DNA of 64,000 bases from assembly GCF_003671715.1 (NCBI RefSeq), contig NZ_RAIF01000012.1, positions 760,153-824,152 on the forward strand. Reading direction: 5' to 3'. Positions 1 through 7,189 of this stretch are shown one piece after another (position 1 is the stretch's first letter; every line of letters starts with the position of its first letter). Below the pieces are notes generated by a model, which was not told where the DNA came from, made no database searches, and saw nothing but the letters and a program-made list of their open reading frames with translations. Source of the DNA: Streptomyces sp. E2N166 (GTDB lineage: Bacteria > Actinomycetota > Actinomycetes > Streptomycetales > Streptomycetaceae). The translations under genes were made by a program, and so were the position numbers.

Positions 1-512
1 CTGGGTTCCCCTGGGGCAACCCTGCCTGGAGCGTCATCAGGGTTCCCCTGGGGCAACCCTGGCTCCAAAGCGGCCTCGGCGGCGGCCCGTGCCTCTTCCC
101 GCGCGGCGACGTCCTGCTGGGTCCGAGCCGCCGACGACGGCTTGCGACGCGCGGTCTTGCGGGCCAGCCGGGGGTTGGTCGGGGCACGCTGCGCCGCCCG
201 GCGCCGCTCGATCAGCTCCTCCGTCGACGGGATGGGCGGCACGCCGTGCGGGAACACCCGGTACTCGGCGCGACGGCCGACACGTCCGACCGTGACCCGC
301 TCGACCAGACCAAGGCCGACGAGCTGCGTCACCACCGTGATGACCTGCTTCTCCCCTACGCCGGCCCAGGCCATCATCCGCTCCAGGCCCGGCCGGGCCA
401 GCCTGGTCTGGTCATCGGCCGAGTCCGCGATCTTCATGAGGACCAGCTTCTGCGTGGTGTTGATCACCTCCTTCGGCAGGTAGGCCGCCACCACCATCAG
501 TTGGATGCTCAC
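1..512 (-). CDS. Partial phage HTH protein, probable replication or regulatory DNA-binding protein
   Basis: Open minus-strand frame starting at GTG 512 and running off the left edge, so the C-terminus is missing. The first ~100 residues look like a winged-helix domain of the type found at the N-terminus of phage replication initiators: a helical start with ATGs a few codons in, then a segment with LERMMAWAGVGEKQV and a hydrophobic wing ending EYRVFPHG. After that the protein becomes Arg/Ala-rich and disordered-looking. It lies downstream of the nuclease/RecT pair, where actinophages usually keep replication genes. The family was not identified by search; an initiator or a regulator both fit. 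Confidence 0.6.
   Translation of the reverse strand, partial: MSIQLMVVAAYLPKEVINTTQKLVLMKIADSADDQTRLARPGLERMMAWAGVGEKQVITVVTQLVGLGLVERVTVGRVGRRAEYRVFPHGVPPIPSTEELIERRRAAQRAPTNPRLARKTARRKPSSAARTQQDVAAREEARAAAEAALEPGLPQGNPDDAPGRVAPGEP
3..60. repeat. Two direct copies of a 21-bp semi-palindromic repeat
   Basis: GGGTTCCCCTGGGGCAACCC followed by T occurs at 3-23 and again at 40-60. The unit is itself a near inverted repeat (GGGTT...AACCC around a CCCC/GGGG core). The 37-bp period is not a multiple of three, so the copies encode different peptides (LPQGNP against VAPGEP) in the partial HTH gene. That points to selection on DNA or RNA, not on protein. Confidence 0.7.
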
Positions 513-597
513 CGGCACCTCTCCGTGTTCCGTCCAGCCCCCGCCGCACCGGGGCAGGGGCGGAGCACGCCAGCTCCGCCCCCGCCGGGTGGCGCGA

Positions 598-1740
598 TCA
601 GGGCTTCTTGCGCGCGGTGACGTTGATGCTCACCGCGGTCCGCCGGTCGTGGTCGAGGCGCGTGGGCACGGGGATGCCCACCTCCTTCAGCGTCGCCTTC
701 ATCGACGCCGCATCCGGCACCATCGGCACCTCCAGCCCGGCGCGGCGGTACAGCGCGACCATCGCCTCGACGTCATCGACCTTGGTCGGGTTGCCGCCGC
801 TCCACTTCAGGACGTTGTCGCCGTAGACGCCGGGTTCGGAGCCTTCGAGCTGGGCGCGCAGGAACTTCTGCCGGTCCTTGAGCGGCTTGATCTGCTCGGA
901 GACCTCGGCGTACTCGGCCAGCGCCTTCGCGCGTCCCTCGTCGTCGTGGATGAGCTGGCTCTGCGGTGAGCGCCCGGCGACGAGCGGCCCCCAGCACGCG
1001 GTGCGGAACGGGCAGTGGTCGCAGATCGCGGAGATGCCCGGCCCCTGGAAGGTACGCGGCAGCTCCTCCGGTGAGGCGGCGGCCCGCACCTGCTGAACCC
1101 ACCAGCGGGCACGGCGGGCGCGGTCCGCCTCGTAGGCGATCTCCTGAGCGTGGTCGTCGCCCGAATCGCGGTTGATGAACCGGAAGCGGATCCGGGCAAC
1201 CGGCACCGGCCCGAGGTGGGCGAGCTGCCGCTGGCCCCGGACGCTGGCGAAGCCTTCCGTGCCGAGCAGGTCGGCGTACAGGTACACCTGCCGCAGCTCG
1301 GCCTCGCTCGCGCCGTACCGCAGGACGCTGTCCCACTGGTACGTGCTCTTGGTCTTCACGTCCTCGACAGTCGTCTCCTCGGCCGGGAGCGTGGGGCGCA
1401 ACCGCTTGGGGAGCCGGGCGGCGGTGGTGCTGTCGAGCTGGACGGCATCGATGTGGCCCCGGAGGGTGTCGTCCTCGACGCGGCGCTCGACGAGCCAGCC
1501 GTACTCCTCGCGGGCGGCCTCGAGTATCCCGGCGTGCAGCCAGGTCCCGAGGATCGCCTTGCGCTTCTCGCCGACGTCAGTCGGGGTGCGGCCGTGCAGG
1601 AGGTACCCGGCCCGGCGGGCGCACACGGTGTCGCTGGCACCGAGCTTGGTCTGTTGAGAGCGGGGGCGGCGTGCGTCCGCCGCATGAGCGGCGGGCCACA
1701 GGCTGACGGGCCGCTCCGGCGCGATGGCCATAGTGGTCAC
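598..1740 (-). CDS. Cas4/AddB-like PD-(D/E)XK exonuclease, RecT partner
   Basis: About 380 aa from GTG 1740 (ATG 1731 is also possible), placed 5-6 nt after a GGAGA ribosome-binding site. Nuclease signatures are GHIDAV (metal-binding Asp) and VEDVKTKS (Asp...Lys of the PD-(D/E)XK core). An early Cys in CARRAG and a late CDHCPFRTACW cluster give the C...CX2CX5C layout of iron-sulfur nucleases such as Cas4 and AddB. It lies directly downstream of RecT, so the two probably form a RecE/RecT-like pair: the exonuclease resects DNA ends and RecT anneals the single strands. The family is clear; the Fe-S cluster is inferred from Cys spacing only. Confidence 0.8.
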   Translation of the reverse strand: MTTMAIAPERPVSLWPAAHAADARRPRSQQTKLGASDTVCARRAGYLLHGRTPTDVGEKRKAILGTWLHAGILEAAREEYGWLVERRVEDDTLRGHIDAVQLDSTTAARLPKRLRPTLPAEETTVEDVKTKSTYQWDSVLRYGASEAELRQVYLYADLLGTEGFASVRGQRQLAHLGPVPVARIRFRFINRDSGDDHAQEIAYEADRARRARWWVQQVRAAASPEELPRTFQGPGISAICDHCPFRTACWGPLVAGRSPQSQLIHDDEGRAKALAEYAEVSEQIKPLKDRQKFLRAQLEGSEPGVYGDNVLKWSGGNPTKVDDVEAMVALYRRAGLEVPMVPDAASMKATLKEVGIPVPTRLDHDRRTAVSINVTARKKP

Positions 1741-1745
1741 GGTGT

Positions 1746-1755
1746 TCTCCAAGAG
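1746..1755 (-). promoter_or_regulatory. CTCTTGGAGA leader box, copy 1
   Basis: On the minus strand CTCTTGGAGA sits just before the nuclease start. Identical decamers occur at 2810-2819 and 4245-4254. The GGAGA part serves as ribosome-binding site here; conservation of the preceding CTCTT is not needed for that. Confidence 0.5.
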
Positions 1756-1803
1756 GATGGGTGCCGCCCGCCGACAGCGGGCGGCACCCGGTGTCGTCAG
1801 GGG

Positions 1804-2799
1804 TCAGGAGGCGCGGCGGGGCGCGGAGGTCCCCTTACGCGGGGTGCGCTTCGCCGGAACCGGGGCCTCGTCGGACTCCGCGGCGGTGTCCGGCTTGGCC
1901 TCCGGAGCGGCCTTCCTCCCGGCACGCGCCCGCTTCTTCGGCGCGGGCTTGTCCGTGCTCTCGCCCTGGTCCCCGGCCTGGGAGTCCTCAGCGGACTCCT
2001 CCTTCGCGTCGCCGCCCTTGCCGTCGCCCGCTTCGAGCCCGGCGGCCTCGCGCAGGCGTCGGGTCGCCTCTTCCGCCTCGCGGACGACGGCTTCAGCGTC
2101 GGCCCGCGCCATCTCCTCGTCCACGTACACGCCGGACAGGTCCTGCGGTGCGGCCATGCGCAGCGCGCCGGCCTCGGCGCACTTGCGGAGCATGTGGGCG
2201 GGCATCTGCTGCCACATCTTCGCTACGACGTACGCGCCCTGCTTGCGGTCGTAGTACGTCGGGGCGAACTCGTCCCAGCGGGCGATGAACGGGAACCTGG
2301 CGTTGCCGCGCAGGACGGTGACCTTGACCGCGGCCGGGTACGCCTTCGACAGCCAGACCTCGTGGGCGTTGCCCTCGGAGTCGTAGTAGACGGTGTCCTC
2401 GTACGAGATGGACTCCCCGGCCTTGATGGCCGCGCGGTGGGCGACCGTGCGGAAGCCGTCGATACCGGTCTGGATGGTCCAGGTCTTCTCCGGCTCGTCG
2501 GGGTTGTCGGCGGCCTTCCAGTTGGTACGGCCGATCATGTAGATCTGCCGCGCGAACGGGTCGAGGCCGGACCGCACGCAGAAGTGGAAGAACAAGGCCA
2601 GTTGGGCACGCGGCGCCTGGGCGAGCCCGGGGCTGATCAGCGACAGGGCGGCCACCTGTCGTGCGTCGAACTCCACTTGGTCGGCGCGCAGCACAACGGC
2701 GCTCTGGGAGACGCTGCGTTCGGGCAGCGTCTCGGGGCCGGTCGGCACCGGGGAGACCGACGCCGTGTCGGCATCCTGCTGCTCGGTGGGTTGGTTCAT
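1804..2799 (-). CDS. recT: RecT/Bet single-strand annealing recombinase
   Basis: 331 aa from ATG 2799, about 8 nt after GGAGA. Residues ~45-230 carry the phage RecT/Bet core: a helical PRAQLALFFHFCVRSGLDPF segment, QIYMIGR, a GIDGFR motif, YPAAVKVTVLRG and a conserved C-terminal helix AHMLRKCAEAGALR. The last ~90 residues are a Lys/Ala/Glu/Ser-rich disordered tail. RecT coats and anneals ssDNA in phage recombination with a partner exonuclease, which here is the next gene. Family length and motif order are normal. Co-transcribed with neighbours on the minus strand. Confidence 0.93.
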   Translation of the reverse strand: MNQPTEQQDADTASVSPVPTGPETLPERSVSQSAVVLRADQVEFDARQVAALSLISPGLAQAPRAQLALFFHFCVRSGLDPFARQIYMIGRTNWKAADNPDEPEKTWTIQTGIDGFRTVAHRAAIKAGESISYEDTVYYDSEGNAHEVWLSKAYPAAVKVTVLRGNARFPFIARWDEFAPTYYDRKQGAYVVAKMWQQMPAHMLRKCAEAGALRMAAPQDLSGVYVDEEMARADAEAVVREAEEATRRLREAAGLEAGDGKGGDAKEESAEDSQAGDQGESTDKPAPKKRARAGRKAAPEAKPDTAAESDEAPVPAKRTPRKGTSAPRRAS

Positions 2800-2809
2800 T
2801 GGTCGTATC

Positions 2810-2819
2810 TCTCCAAGAG
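2810..2819 (-). promoter_or_regulatory. CTCTTGGAGA leader box, copy 2
   Basis: Identical to the box at 1746-1755. Here GGAGA serves as the RecT ribosome-binding site. Confidence 0.5.
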
Positions 2820-2826
2820 GGTTGGT

Positions 2827-3171
2827 TCACTCGGTCCGCAGGCTGCGGACCTCGAAGGCGCCCGCCCATTCGGGGTGGCGCTCGATCAGGAGCCGGACGT
2901 ACCGGCTGCGGAAGTTGTTGTTGAGGCGGAACTCGTCGCCCTCGGTCGCCGTGACGTAGCGCCAGCGCAGGACCTCGAAGAGCATCCCGATGCCGACACG
3001 GCTCGCGCCGCGCTTGAGGTAGTCGGCTGTCAGGGCCTCCAACGCGCGCAGCACCCAAGGGTTGAGCTCGTGGAACGTCTCGAACTGGGCCTGGATCGAA
3101 GCCGGCTGGCCGTCCGGCTGCCTCACGGTGTGGATGACCAGGCCCGGTATCTCGTCCTGGACGGCTGCCAT
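2827..3171 (-). CDS. Conserved-looking phage protein of unknown function
   Basis: 114 aa from ATG 3171, after a GGGGGTGGGT-type ribosome-binding stretch; a longer frame upstream crosses the operator and is unlikely. Hydrophilic and mainly helical, with a central segment FETFHELNPWVLRALEALT and aromatic/basic FEVLRWRYVT and NNFRSRYVR. It precedes recT in the early minus-strand block, so a role in replication or recombination is possible. No catalytic motif seen. Resemblance to phage proteins of the same position is an impression, not checked. Confidence 0.75.
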   Translation of the reverse strand: MAAVQDEIPGLVIHTVRQPDGQPASIQAQFETFHELNPWVLRALEALTADYLKRGASRVGIGMLFEVLRWRYVTATEGDEFRLNNNFRSRYVRLLIERHPEWAGAFEVRSLRTE

Positions 3172-3199
3172 ACCCACCCCCTGATTACTTCTTTCAAGA

Positions 3200-3213
3200 A
3201 TGTCACCTATCTT
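3200..3213 (-). promoter_or_regulatory. Putative repressor operator, copy 1
   Basis: ATGTCACCTATCTT on the plus strand; read along the transcribed minus strand it is AAGATAGGTGACAT. It lies ~30 bp upstream of the 114-aa gene start. Short arms CAAGA (3195-3199) and TCTTG (3210-3214) flank the core. The same core recurs at 56344, 58581 and, inverted with one change, at 61376. Confidence 0.6.
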
Positions 3214-3279
3214 GCGGGTCGGCGGACAGATGATCAACCCCACCAGCTACAGGCGCGACTTCACAAGCTCAGCCCGAGG

Positions 3280-3483
3280 TCAGACGGAGGCCCGCTCGGC
3301 CGCCTCCTCCATGCGCGCCTCACGAGCCTCGTTGGCCGTCGACGCGGCCCGCAGGGCATCGATGGCGACGTTGGACTCGGGGTGCTTGAGGACGTAGAGC
3401 GAGAGGGCCCCTTCGACGACCAGGGCCTCACGGGCATCCATGACGGCGATCTCGTCGCCGCCCGGCGTGGCGATGAACTGCAC
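3280..3483 (-). CDS. Small phage protein, unknown
   Basis: 67 aa from GTG 3483, with a strong AAGGAGG 7 nt upstream. Begins MQFIATPGGDEIAVMD, then helical and acidic (ALVVEGALSLYVLKHPE, ARMEEAAER). No known domain recognised. It is the first gene behind a possible promoter at 3532-3560 and probably opens the early leftward operon. Confidence 0.7.
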   Translation of the reverse strand: MQFIATPGGDEIAVMDAREALVVEGALSLYVLKHPESNVAIDALRAASTANEAREARMEEAAERASV

Positions 3484-3525
3484 TGCTGCCTCCTTGGTGA
3501 ACTGCGGACCCCCATAACGGGGATT

Positions 3526-3560
3526 ACTTATATCTTATTTGCAATTCGAGGCTAAGTACA
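3526..3560 (-). promoter_or_regulatory. Candidate early leftward promoter
   Basis: Minus strand: TGTACT (3555-3560), 17-bp spacer, TAAGAT (3532-3537). The 12-mer TAAGATATAAGT (3526-3537) is repeated exactly upstream of the ParB-like gene at 58247-58258. This is an AT-rich island in otherwise GC-rich DNA. Confidence 0.45.
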
Positions 3561-3573
3561 GTGTTTGCGCAGG

Positions 3574-4146
3574 TCAGAGGGCCTTTCGGGCGTGGCGGCC
3601 CCGGGTCAGTACGCGACTGCCGGGCCCGTCGTAGGTGCCGTCGCGCAAGGCGGAGACGACCGCTTCGTCCACGTCCCAGGGCAGGCCCCGCGCGCTCTCG
3701 CGGAGCTTCGGGACAGCGTCGAGGACGGTGTCCAGCATCCAGAGCATCGACCCGGACAGCAGCCAGTCGGGCTCCGGGAACCGCCCTGTCGCGATGGTCG
3801 TCGCCAAGTTGCCCTGCGCGGGGAGGTGGAACAGCTCGATGATCTCCTGCTGGCCGACGATCGGCGGCAGCTCATCCCCCATGTCCGGCTCCCAGCCCTC
3901 GCCCTGCTCCGCGATGATCCGCGCCTTCACGTCCAGGTCGACCTGGCGGAACCGCGCCGTGGTCGCTCCCCACCCGGCCGCGAAACCGAGCGGCCAGTAC
4001 CGCACCCCGCTGACGATGATGGCGGTCTCCGGATCCAGCACGCTGCCGCGGCTCGGCGCGAGCCACTGCGCGACCTGCTTCGGATCGACGCGGTAGAGCG
4101 CGGCGAACTCCTGGTGCCCGACCAGATACGGCTTGCCCCGACTCAT
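3574..4146 (-). CDS. Phage DNA-binding-like protein with two related helical segments
   Basis: 190 aa from ATG 4146. Two similar segments, VGHQEFAALYRVDPKQVAQW (near residue 9) and VGQQEIIELFHLPAQGNLAT (near residue 95), look like tandem helix-turn-helix units of the MerR/excisionase type, each followed by a hydrophobic strand (AIIVSGVRYWPLGF and PDWLLSGSMLWML). This suggests a duplicated DNA-binding domain. It lies between the early recombination genes and the lysis region, so an early/late switch protein is plausible but unproven. Confidence 0.65.
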   Translation of the reverse strand: MSRGKPYLVGHQEFAALYRVDPKQVAQWLAPSRGSVLDPETAIIVSGVRYWPLGFAAGWGATTARFRQVDLDVKARIIAEQGEGWEPDMGDELPPIVGQQEIIELFHLPAQGNLATTIATGRFPEPDWLLSGSMLWMLDTVLDAVPKLRESARGLPWDVDEAVVSALRDGTYDGPGSRVLTRGRHARKAL

Positions 4147-4244
4147 CCCCGTCCTCCGGTGTCTGCCCTGGATGCAGAGGGCAGCGTAGCCGTACGCGCA
4201 CGCCAGCGTACGCGGCGGTCGCTGCTATGGTGGCGGCGGTCTTT

Positions 4245-4254
4245 TCTCCAAGAG
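4245..4254 (-). promoter_or_regulatory. CTCTTGGAGA leader box, copy 3
   Basis: Third identical decamer, but ~100 bp from the next start codon (4146), so here it cannot be that gene's ribosome-binding site. The 4147-4244 stretch between them holds no supportable gene. Confidence 0.4.
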
Positions 4255-4260
4255 GACCAA

Positions 4261-4286
4261 ACGGCCCCCGTCTCGGCGGGGGCCGT
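4261..4286 (-). terminator. Rho-independent-type terminator hairpin
   Basis: Perfect 10-bp arms ACGGCCCCCG / CGGGGGCCGT around a 6-nt loop, directly after the stop codon (4304) of the recombinase-like gene. It separates that gene from the early block. Confidence 0.75.
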
Positions 4287-4303
4287 GTGCGTCGCCGCGC
4301 GCG

Positions 4304-4753
4304 CTACGCGGTCTTGCCCTCGGGCTGGTCGGCGGTGGAGCTGAGCCGGGTCGAGCCCTGCTCCTTCCTCTGGCGCGTGAACCGCAGGGCGTGGATGGTG
4401 CGTCCGCCGGTCACCTCGCGGAAGGCGGTCGCCACCTCGGCCTTGGTCAGCCGCCGCCCCCTCAGCGTGAACAGCGGCCCGTCCGTGCGTGCCCCGATCA
4501 GCTCGCGCAGCGCGTTGGCCGCCGAGACGGTGATCCCGGCCTCGTAGACGCCGACCTCCTTCGCGTGCCGGATGACGACCAGACGGTCATCCAGCTCCGC
4601 ATCCGGCACGTCGAACGCCAGGACCTCGTCCAGCCGGACCTCCGACTCCCAGAGCAGTTGCCACACCGCGCGGATGGCGGCCGGGACCGCCGGGTTCGCG
4701 AGCGCGGTGTCCACCTCCAGGTCGGTGACGAGCAGGTGTGTCGTATCCATCAT
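4304..4753 (-). CDS. Small tyrosine-recombinase-like protein without a visible catalytic Tyr
   Basis: 149 aa (tandem ATGs at the start). Residues ~25-125 resemble the catalytic core of phage integrases: a helical LLWESEVRLDEVLAFDV corresponding to the usual first-Arg box, a middle segment around NALRELIGARTDGPLF, and TIHALRFTR resembling the HxLR box. A C-terminal LGHxxxxxTxxYxH box with tyrosine is absent; the protein ends in a polar tail. It follows the lysis genes and ends at a hairpin terminator. It may be a DNA-binding remnant or an accessory factor. The resemblance is by eye and weak. Confidence 0.55.
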   Translation of the reverse strand: MMDTTHLLVTDLEVDTALANPAVPAAIRAVWQLLWESEVRLDEVLAFDVPDAELDDRLVVIRHAKEVGVYEAGITVSAANALRELIGARTDGPLFTLRGRRLTKAEVATAFREVTGGRTIHALRFTRQRKEQGSTRLSSTADQPEGKTA

Positions 4754-4835
4754 GACCCCCAGGCCGCAGGAGCAAGTGCGCCCTCACGCTATGCGCGCTG
4801 TCGGACAACACCGCTTGACGGCAGGGGCGTTCGTC

Positions 4836-5081
4836 TCAGCTGCGGGCCAGGCTGAAGACGGTGAGCACCACCGCGGTGATGCTGGCCAGTACGGCGACGG
4901 TCGGCAGCGGCCACCTGGTCTTCTCCAGCGCGCTCACTCTTTCCTCCAGGTCCTCCAGGGCCTTGTCCGTCTGGTCGCTCCGCTGGACGAGCAGCGCCAA
5001 CTGGCCGTCGATGCGCGCGAATCCGACCTCCAGCGCCTGGCGCAGCTCCGCCAGGGCGAGCGCGACCTGTCCTTCGGGCAC
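4836..5081 (-). CDS. Holin-accessory-like small membrane protein (XhlA-type layout)
   Basis: 81 aa. The N-terminal ~50 residues form a probable coiled coil (FARIDGQLALLVQRSDQTDK, LEDLEERVSALEK); a single hydrophobic segment LPTVAVLASITAVVLTVFSL lies at the C-terminus. This layout matches phage XhlA-like lysis proteins and some gp-type holins. It lies directly downstream of the endolysin, completing the lysis cassette. The function is inferred from architecture and position. Confidence 0.65.
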   Translation of the reverse strand: MPEGQVALALAELRQALEVGFARIDGQLALLVQRSDQTDKALEDLEERVSALEKTRWPLPTVAVLASITAVVLTVFSLARS

Positions 5082-5114
5082 GGTCCCTCCTCCTGTTCTC
5101 TCACTGCCCGGCGA

Positions 5115-5360
5115 TCAGTGCTTGGGCGTGGCCGGGTCGCGCTTGAGCGGGAGCCACGAGGCTGTTCCGGGCCTGCCCAGGACGGTGCCGAGGGTGGACT
5201 TCAACGCGCTGAGCGCGGCCGGTATCGCGGAGACCGCGGCGGCCTGCCACGCCGACAGGGACACCATGTCCGTCGTGCTGGAGGCTGCCATCAGGCCCAG
5301 CAGCGACTGGAGGTAGGTGGCAACGGTGCGCTCGGCAACATCGGCAAGGACCTGCGGCAT
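5115..5360 (-). CDS. Possible nested r1t-type holin start inside the endolysin frame
   Basis: An in-frame ATG at 5360 is preceded by AGGAG (5370-5374) with 9-nt spacing and would give an 81-aa protein beginning MPQVLADVAERTVATYLQ. That is the size and pattern of r1t-like holins of actinophages: two hydrophobic stretches with an intervening SLSAW. Either the phage makes both a fusion and a free holin, or a stop between two ancestral genes has been lost. Confidence 0.5.
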   Translation of the reverse strand: MPQVLADVAERTVATYLQSLLGLMAASSTTDMVSLSAWQAAAVSAIPAALSALKSTLGTVLGRPGTASWLPLKRDPATPKH

Positions 5361-6350
5361 CGGGTCGTGCTCCTGGTTCGGGGTGGCGGGGGTCGGGGCG
5401 GTGGCACCGGCCTGGTGCGGGACGCGGAGGTCCGCCCAGGTCTGCGGGCCGGGAATGCCGTCGGCGTCGGCCCCGTGGTGGCCGCGCTTGATCTGGTAGG
5501 CCGCATACGAGCGGCGGTGCGCGTCGTTCCACACCGGGCCGGGCGGCGTGTCGTAGGAGTCGCAGCCCTCGGCGATCAGCCGCTTCGCCATCGCGGCGAT
5601 CACCGGCGAGGAGCGGCCCTCGCGGAAGAACTGCTTGCCCGGGTACGCCGCGTACTTCGTTGTCGGCCTCGGCTTGGGCTTCGGGTCCGGCTTCGGCTTC
5701 GGGTCGGGCTTCGGCTTCGGGTCGGGCTTCGGCTTCGGGTCGGGCTTCGGCTTACCGCCGTCCTTGAGGTGCCGAGCGACCCGGGCGCGGAAGCCGTCCA
5801 TGTCGATGCCGCCCGGGTCCGGCTTCCCCGGCTGCCACTCCTTGTGACCGATGACGGAGTGCTCGTTCCAGCCGTGCGCACGGCAGATGGCCGCCGCCGC
5901 CCGCGCCATCGCGTCGAGCTGGGCAGCCGGCCACGGCTGACTCCCGGTGTTGATGCACTCGAAACCGTAGAAATGCCGGTTGCCGTCGGTATCCGCTTCG
6001 TTGTCGCGCGGGAGATCCGACTTCTCCGCGATGACCGCGAGCAGGACGTCGGTGTCTCCCATGCCGGCGTGGTTGGTCCGGCCGTAGCCGACCAGGTGGA
6101 TCGTCCCGGACCGGTCGATGACGCCATGGCACAGGGGGCCTGGGAGATCCTGGTAGCCGACGCGGCACAGCTCCACCATGTCCTTCTCGGAGCTGTACGG
6201 CCCGGTGTGGTGGATCATGACCCCGTTCGCGGGGCCCCAGTTGCCGTGGGTGTTCCGGTTGTGGGTGCGCCATTTGCCGTGCTCGACCACGCCGAGCCCG
6301 GCGCCCTTCAGCACGGACAGGAACCTGTCCGCGCTCAGCGGTGTAGCCAC
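5115..6350 (-). CDS. Endolysin: amidase_2 + peptidoglycan-binding domain, in-frame with a holin-like C-terminus
   Basis: 411 aa from GTG 6350, after GGGAGAAGGA. Domains in order: N-acetylmuramoyl-L-alanine amidase (residues ~20-190; zinc-site MIHHTG, later GHKEW and DPGGIDMDGF); a Lys-Pro-Asp repeat linker (~200-227); a Streptomyces-type peptidoglycan-binding domain (~230-305; FFREGRSSPVIAAM, YAAYQIKRG, ADGIPGPQTW); and a final ~80 residues resembling r1t-type phage holins (ERTVATYLQSLLGLM, AWQAAAVSAIPAALSAL). It cleaves the glycan-peptide bond of the wall at lysis. No stop separates endolysin from holin-like part, which is unusual; see the nested start at 5360. Confidence 0.88.
   Translation of the reverse strand: MATPLSADRFLSVLKGAGLGVVEHGKWRTHNRNTHGNWGPANGVMIHHTGPYSSEKDMVELCRVGYQDLPGPLCHGVIDRSGTIHLVGYGRTNHAGMGDTDVLLAVIAEKSDLPRDNEADTDGNRHFYGFECINTGSQPWPAAQLDAMARAAAAICRAHGWNEHSVIGHKEWQPGKPDPGGIDMDGFRARVARHLKDGGKPKPDPKPKPDPKPKPDPKPKPDPKPKPRPTTKYAAYPGKQFFREGRSSPVIAAMAKRLIAEGCDSYDTPPGPVWNDAHRRSYAAYQIKRGHHGADADGIPGPQTWADLRVPHQAGATAPTPATPNQEHDPMPQVLADVAERTVATYLQSLLGLMAASSTTDMVSLSAWQAAAVSAIPAALSALKSTLGTVLGRPGTASWLPLKRDPATPKH
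5671..5754. repeat. 18-bp tandem repeats coding a Lys-Pro-Asp linker
   Basis: Four to five near-identical 18-bp units within the endolysin encode KPKPDP repeats, a flexible extended linker between the amidase and wall-binding domains. Confidence 0.85.
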
Positions 6351-6554
6351 GCGCTTCGTCCTTCTCCCCTGCGCCGGATGGCAGTCGGCCGTGGCCGCCG
6401 CGGCGGCCCGGTCCCTCGGGGAGCACGAAGCAGGTGGAGGGTCACCCTGATCCCATGCTACGGCGTATTGGCGGCTCGGATCATCGCCCTCTTGATTCGC
6501 TGGCGGGTGACAGTCTGGTCTGATAGTCGTGGCGCGTGGTGAACCCCGAATGCC

Positions 6555-7094
6555 GTGTGGGAGTTGGTCAAGTTCATGGATGACTCGTTCGAGACAGTGT
6601 TGACAAACCACTGCCCACTCCAGGGGCGACACTCTCTTCCGGAGGGTGCGACCGGAATGATCACGGGGGACGAACACGGCATCGCAGAACTGCTTGCAGG
6701 GGTCTACGACGGCTGCGAATACTGCAAGGAACATGCACATGCACGCTTCCAGTTCGATACCGGAAACGTCGTCTTATGCACGATGACCGCCATCTGGTTG
6801 TGCTCATACGCGCAGGTGCGCGCCTCTCAAGGGCTACCCCCGGTCGATACTGCGGACTTGCTACTCCCGCCCGCCGTACTTAGGGAGTTGAGTCCACGGA
6901 CGCGCAGCGTTCTTCGCAGAATCCTGTTGTTCCCTTGCAAGGCTGCCAGCGGCGCGGCTGTTGCCCAACCCGATCCCGTGGATATGGCTGATGTGCTGAT
7001 CAATCACACCGACGGACTCGACCGCTGGGACATTTGGCGGGATGCGCTCGATGGAGCCGTATCCATCGTCATGATGGAGGCCACTCGGGACTGA
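6555..7094 (+). CDS. Unknown moron gene beside the lysis cassette
   Basis: 179 aa from GTG 6555, or 172 aa from ATG 6576. It is the only plus-strand gene in this part of the late region and is less GC-rich than its neighbours, which suggests separate acquisition. A Cys-X2-Cys-X3-His-X-His cluster (CEYCKEHAHA) near residue 55, with two further Cys within the next ~25 residues, could bind metal. The remainder is helical with no domain recognised. A lysogeny-conversion or defence role is possible only by position. Confidence 0.6.
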   Translation: MWELVKFMDDSFETVLTNHCPLQGRHSLPEGATGMITGDEHGIAELLAGVYDGCEYCKEHAHARFQFDTGNVVLCTMTAIWLCSYAQVRASQGLPPVDTADLLLPPAVLRELSPRTRSVLRRILLFPCKAASGAAVAQPDPVDMADVLINHTDGLDRWDIWRDALDGAVSIVMMEATRD

Positions 7095-7189
7095 AGAGCC
7101 ACGCTGGCGGCTACAGGCAGAGACCCCTCAGCCATCCGCACGAAGTTGAACTTTGGGGCCACCGCCTAGTGCCCATGCGAGGTAGCCAA

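Noticed and set aside
1150..3555. 801-aa plus-strand open frame
   Set aside because: Antisense to the nuclease and RecT genes; GC-rich DNA keeps the third frame open. No domain pattern, and the minus-strand genes are clear.
5671..5754. CRISPR-like array
   Set aside because: The 18-bp units have no spacers and encode the KPKPDP linker of the endolysin.
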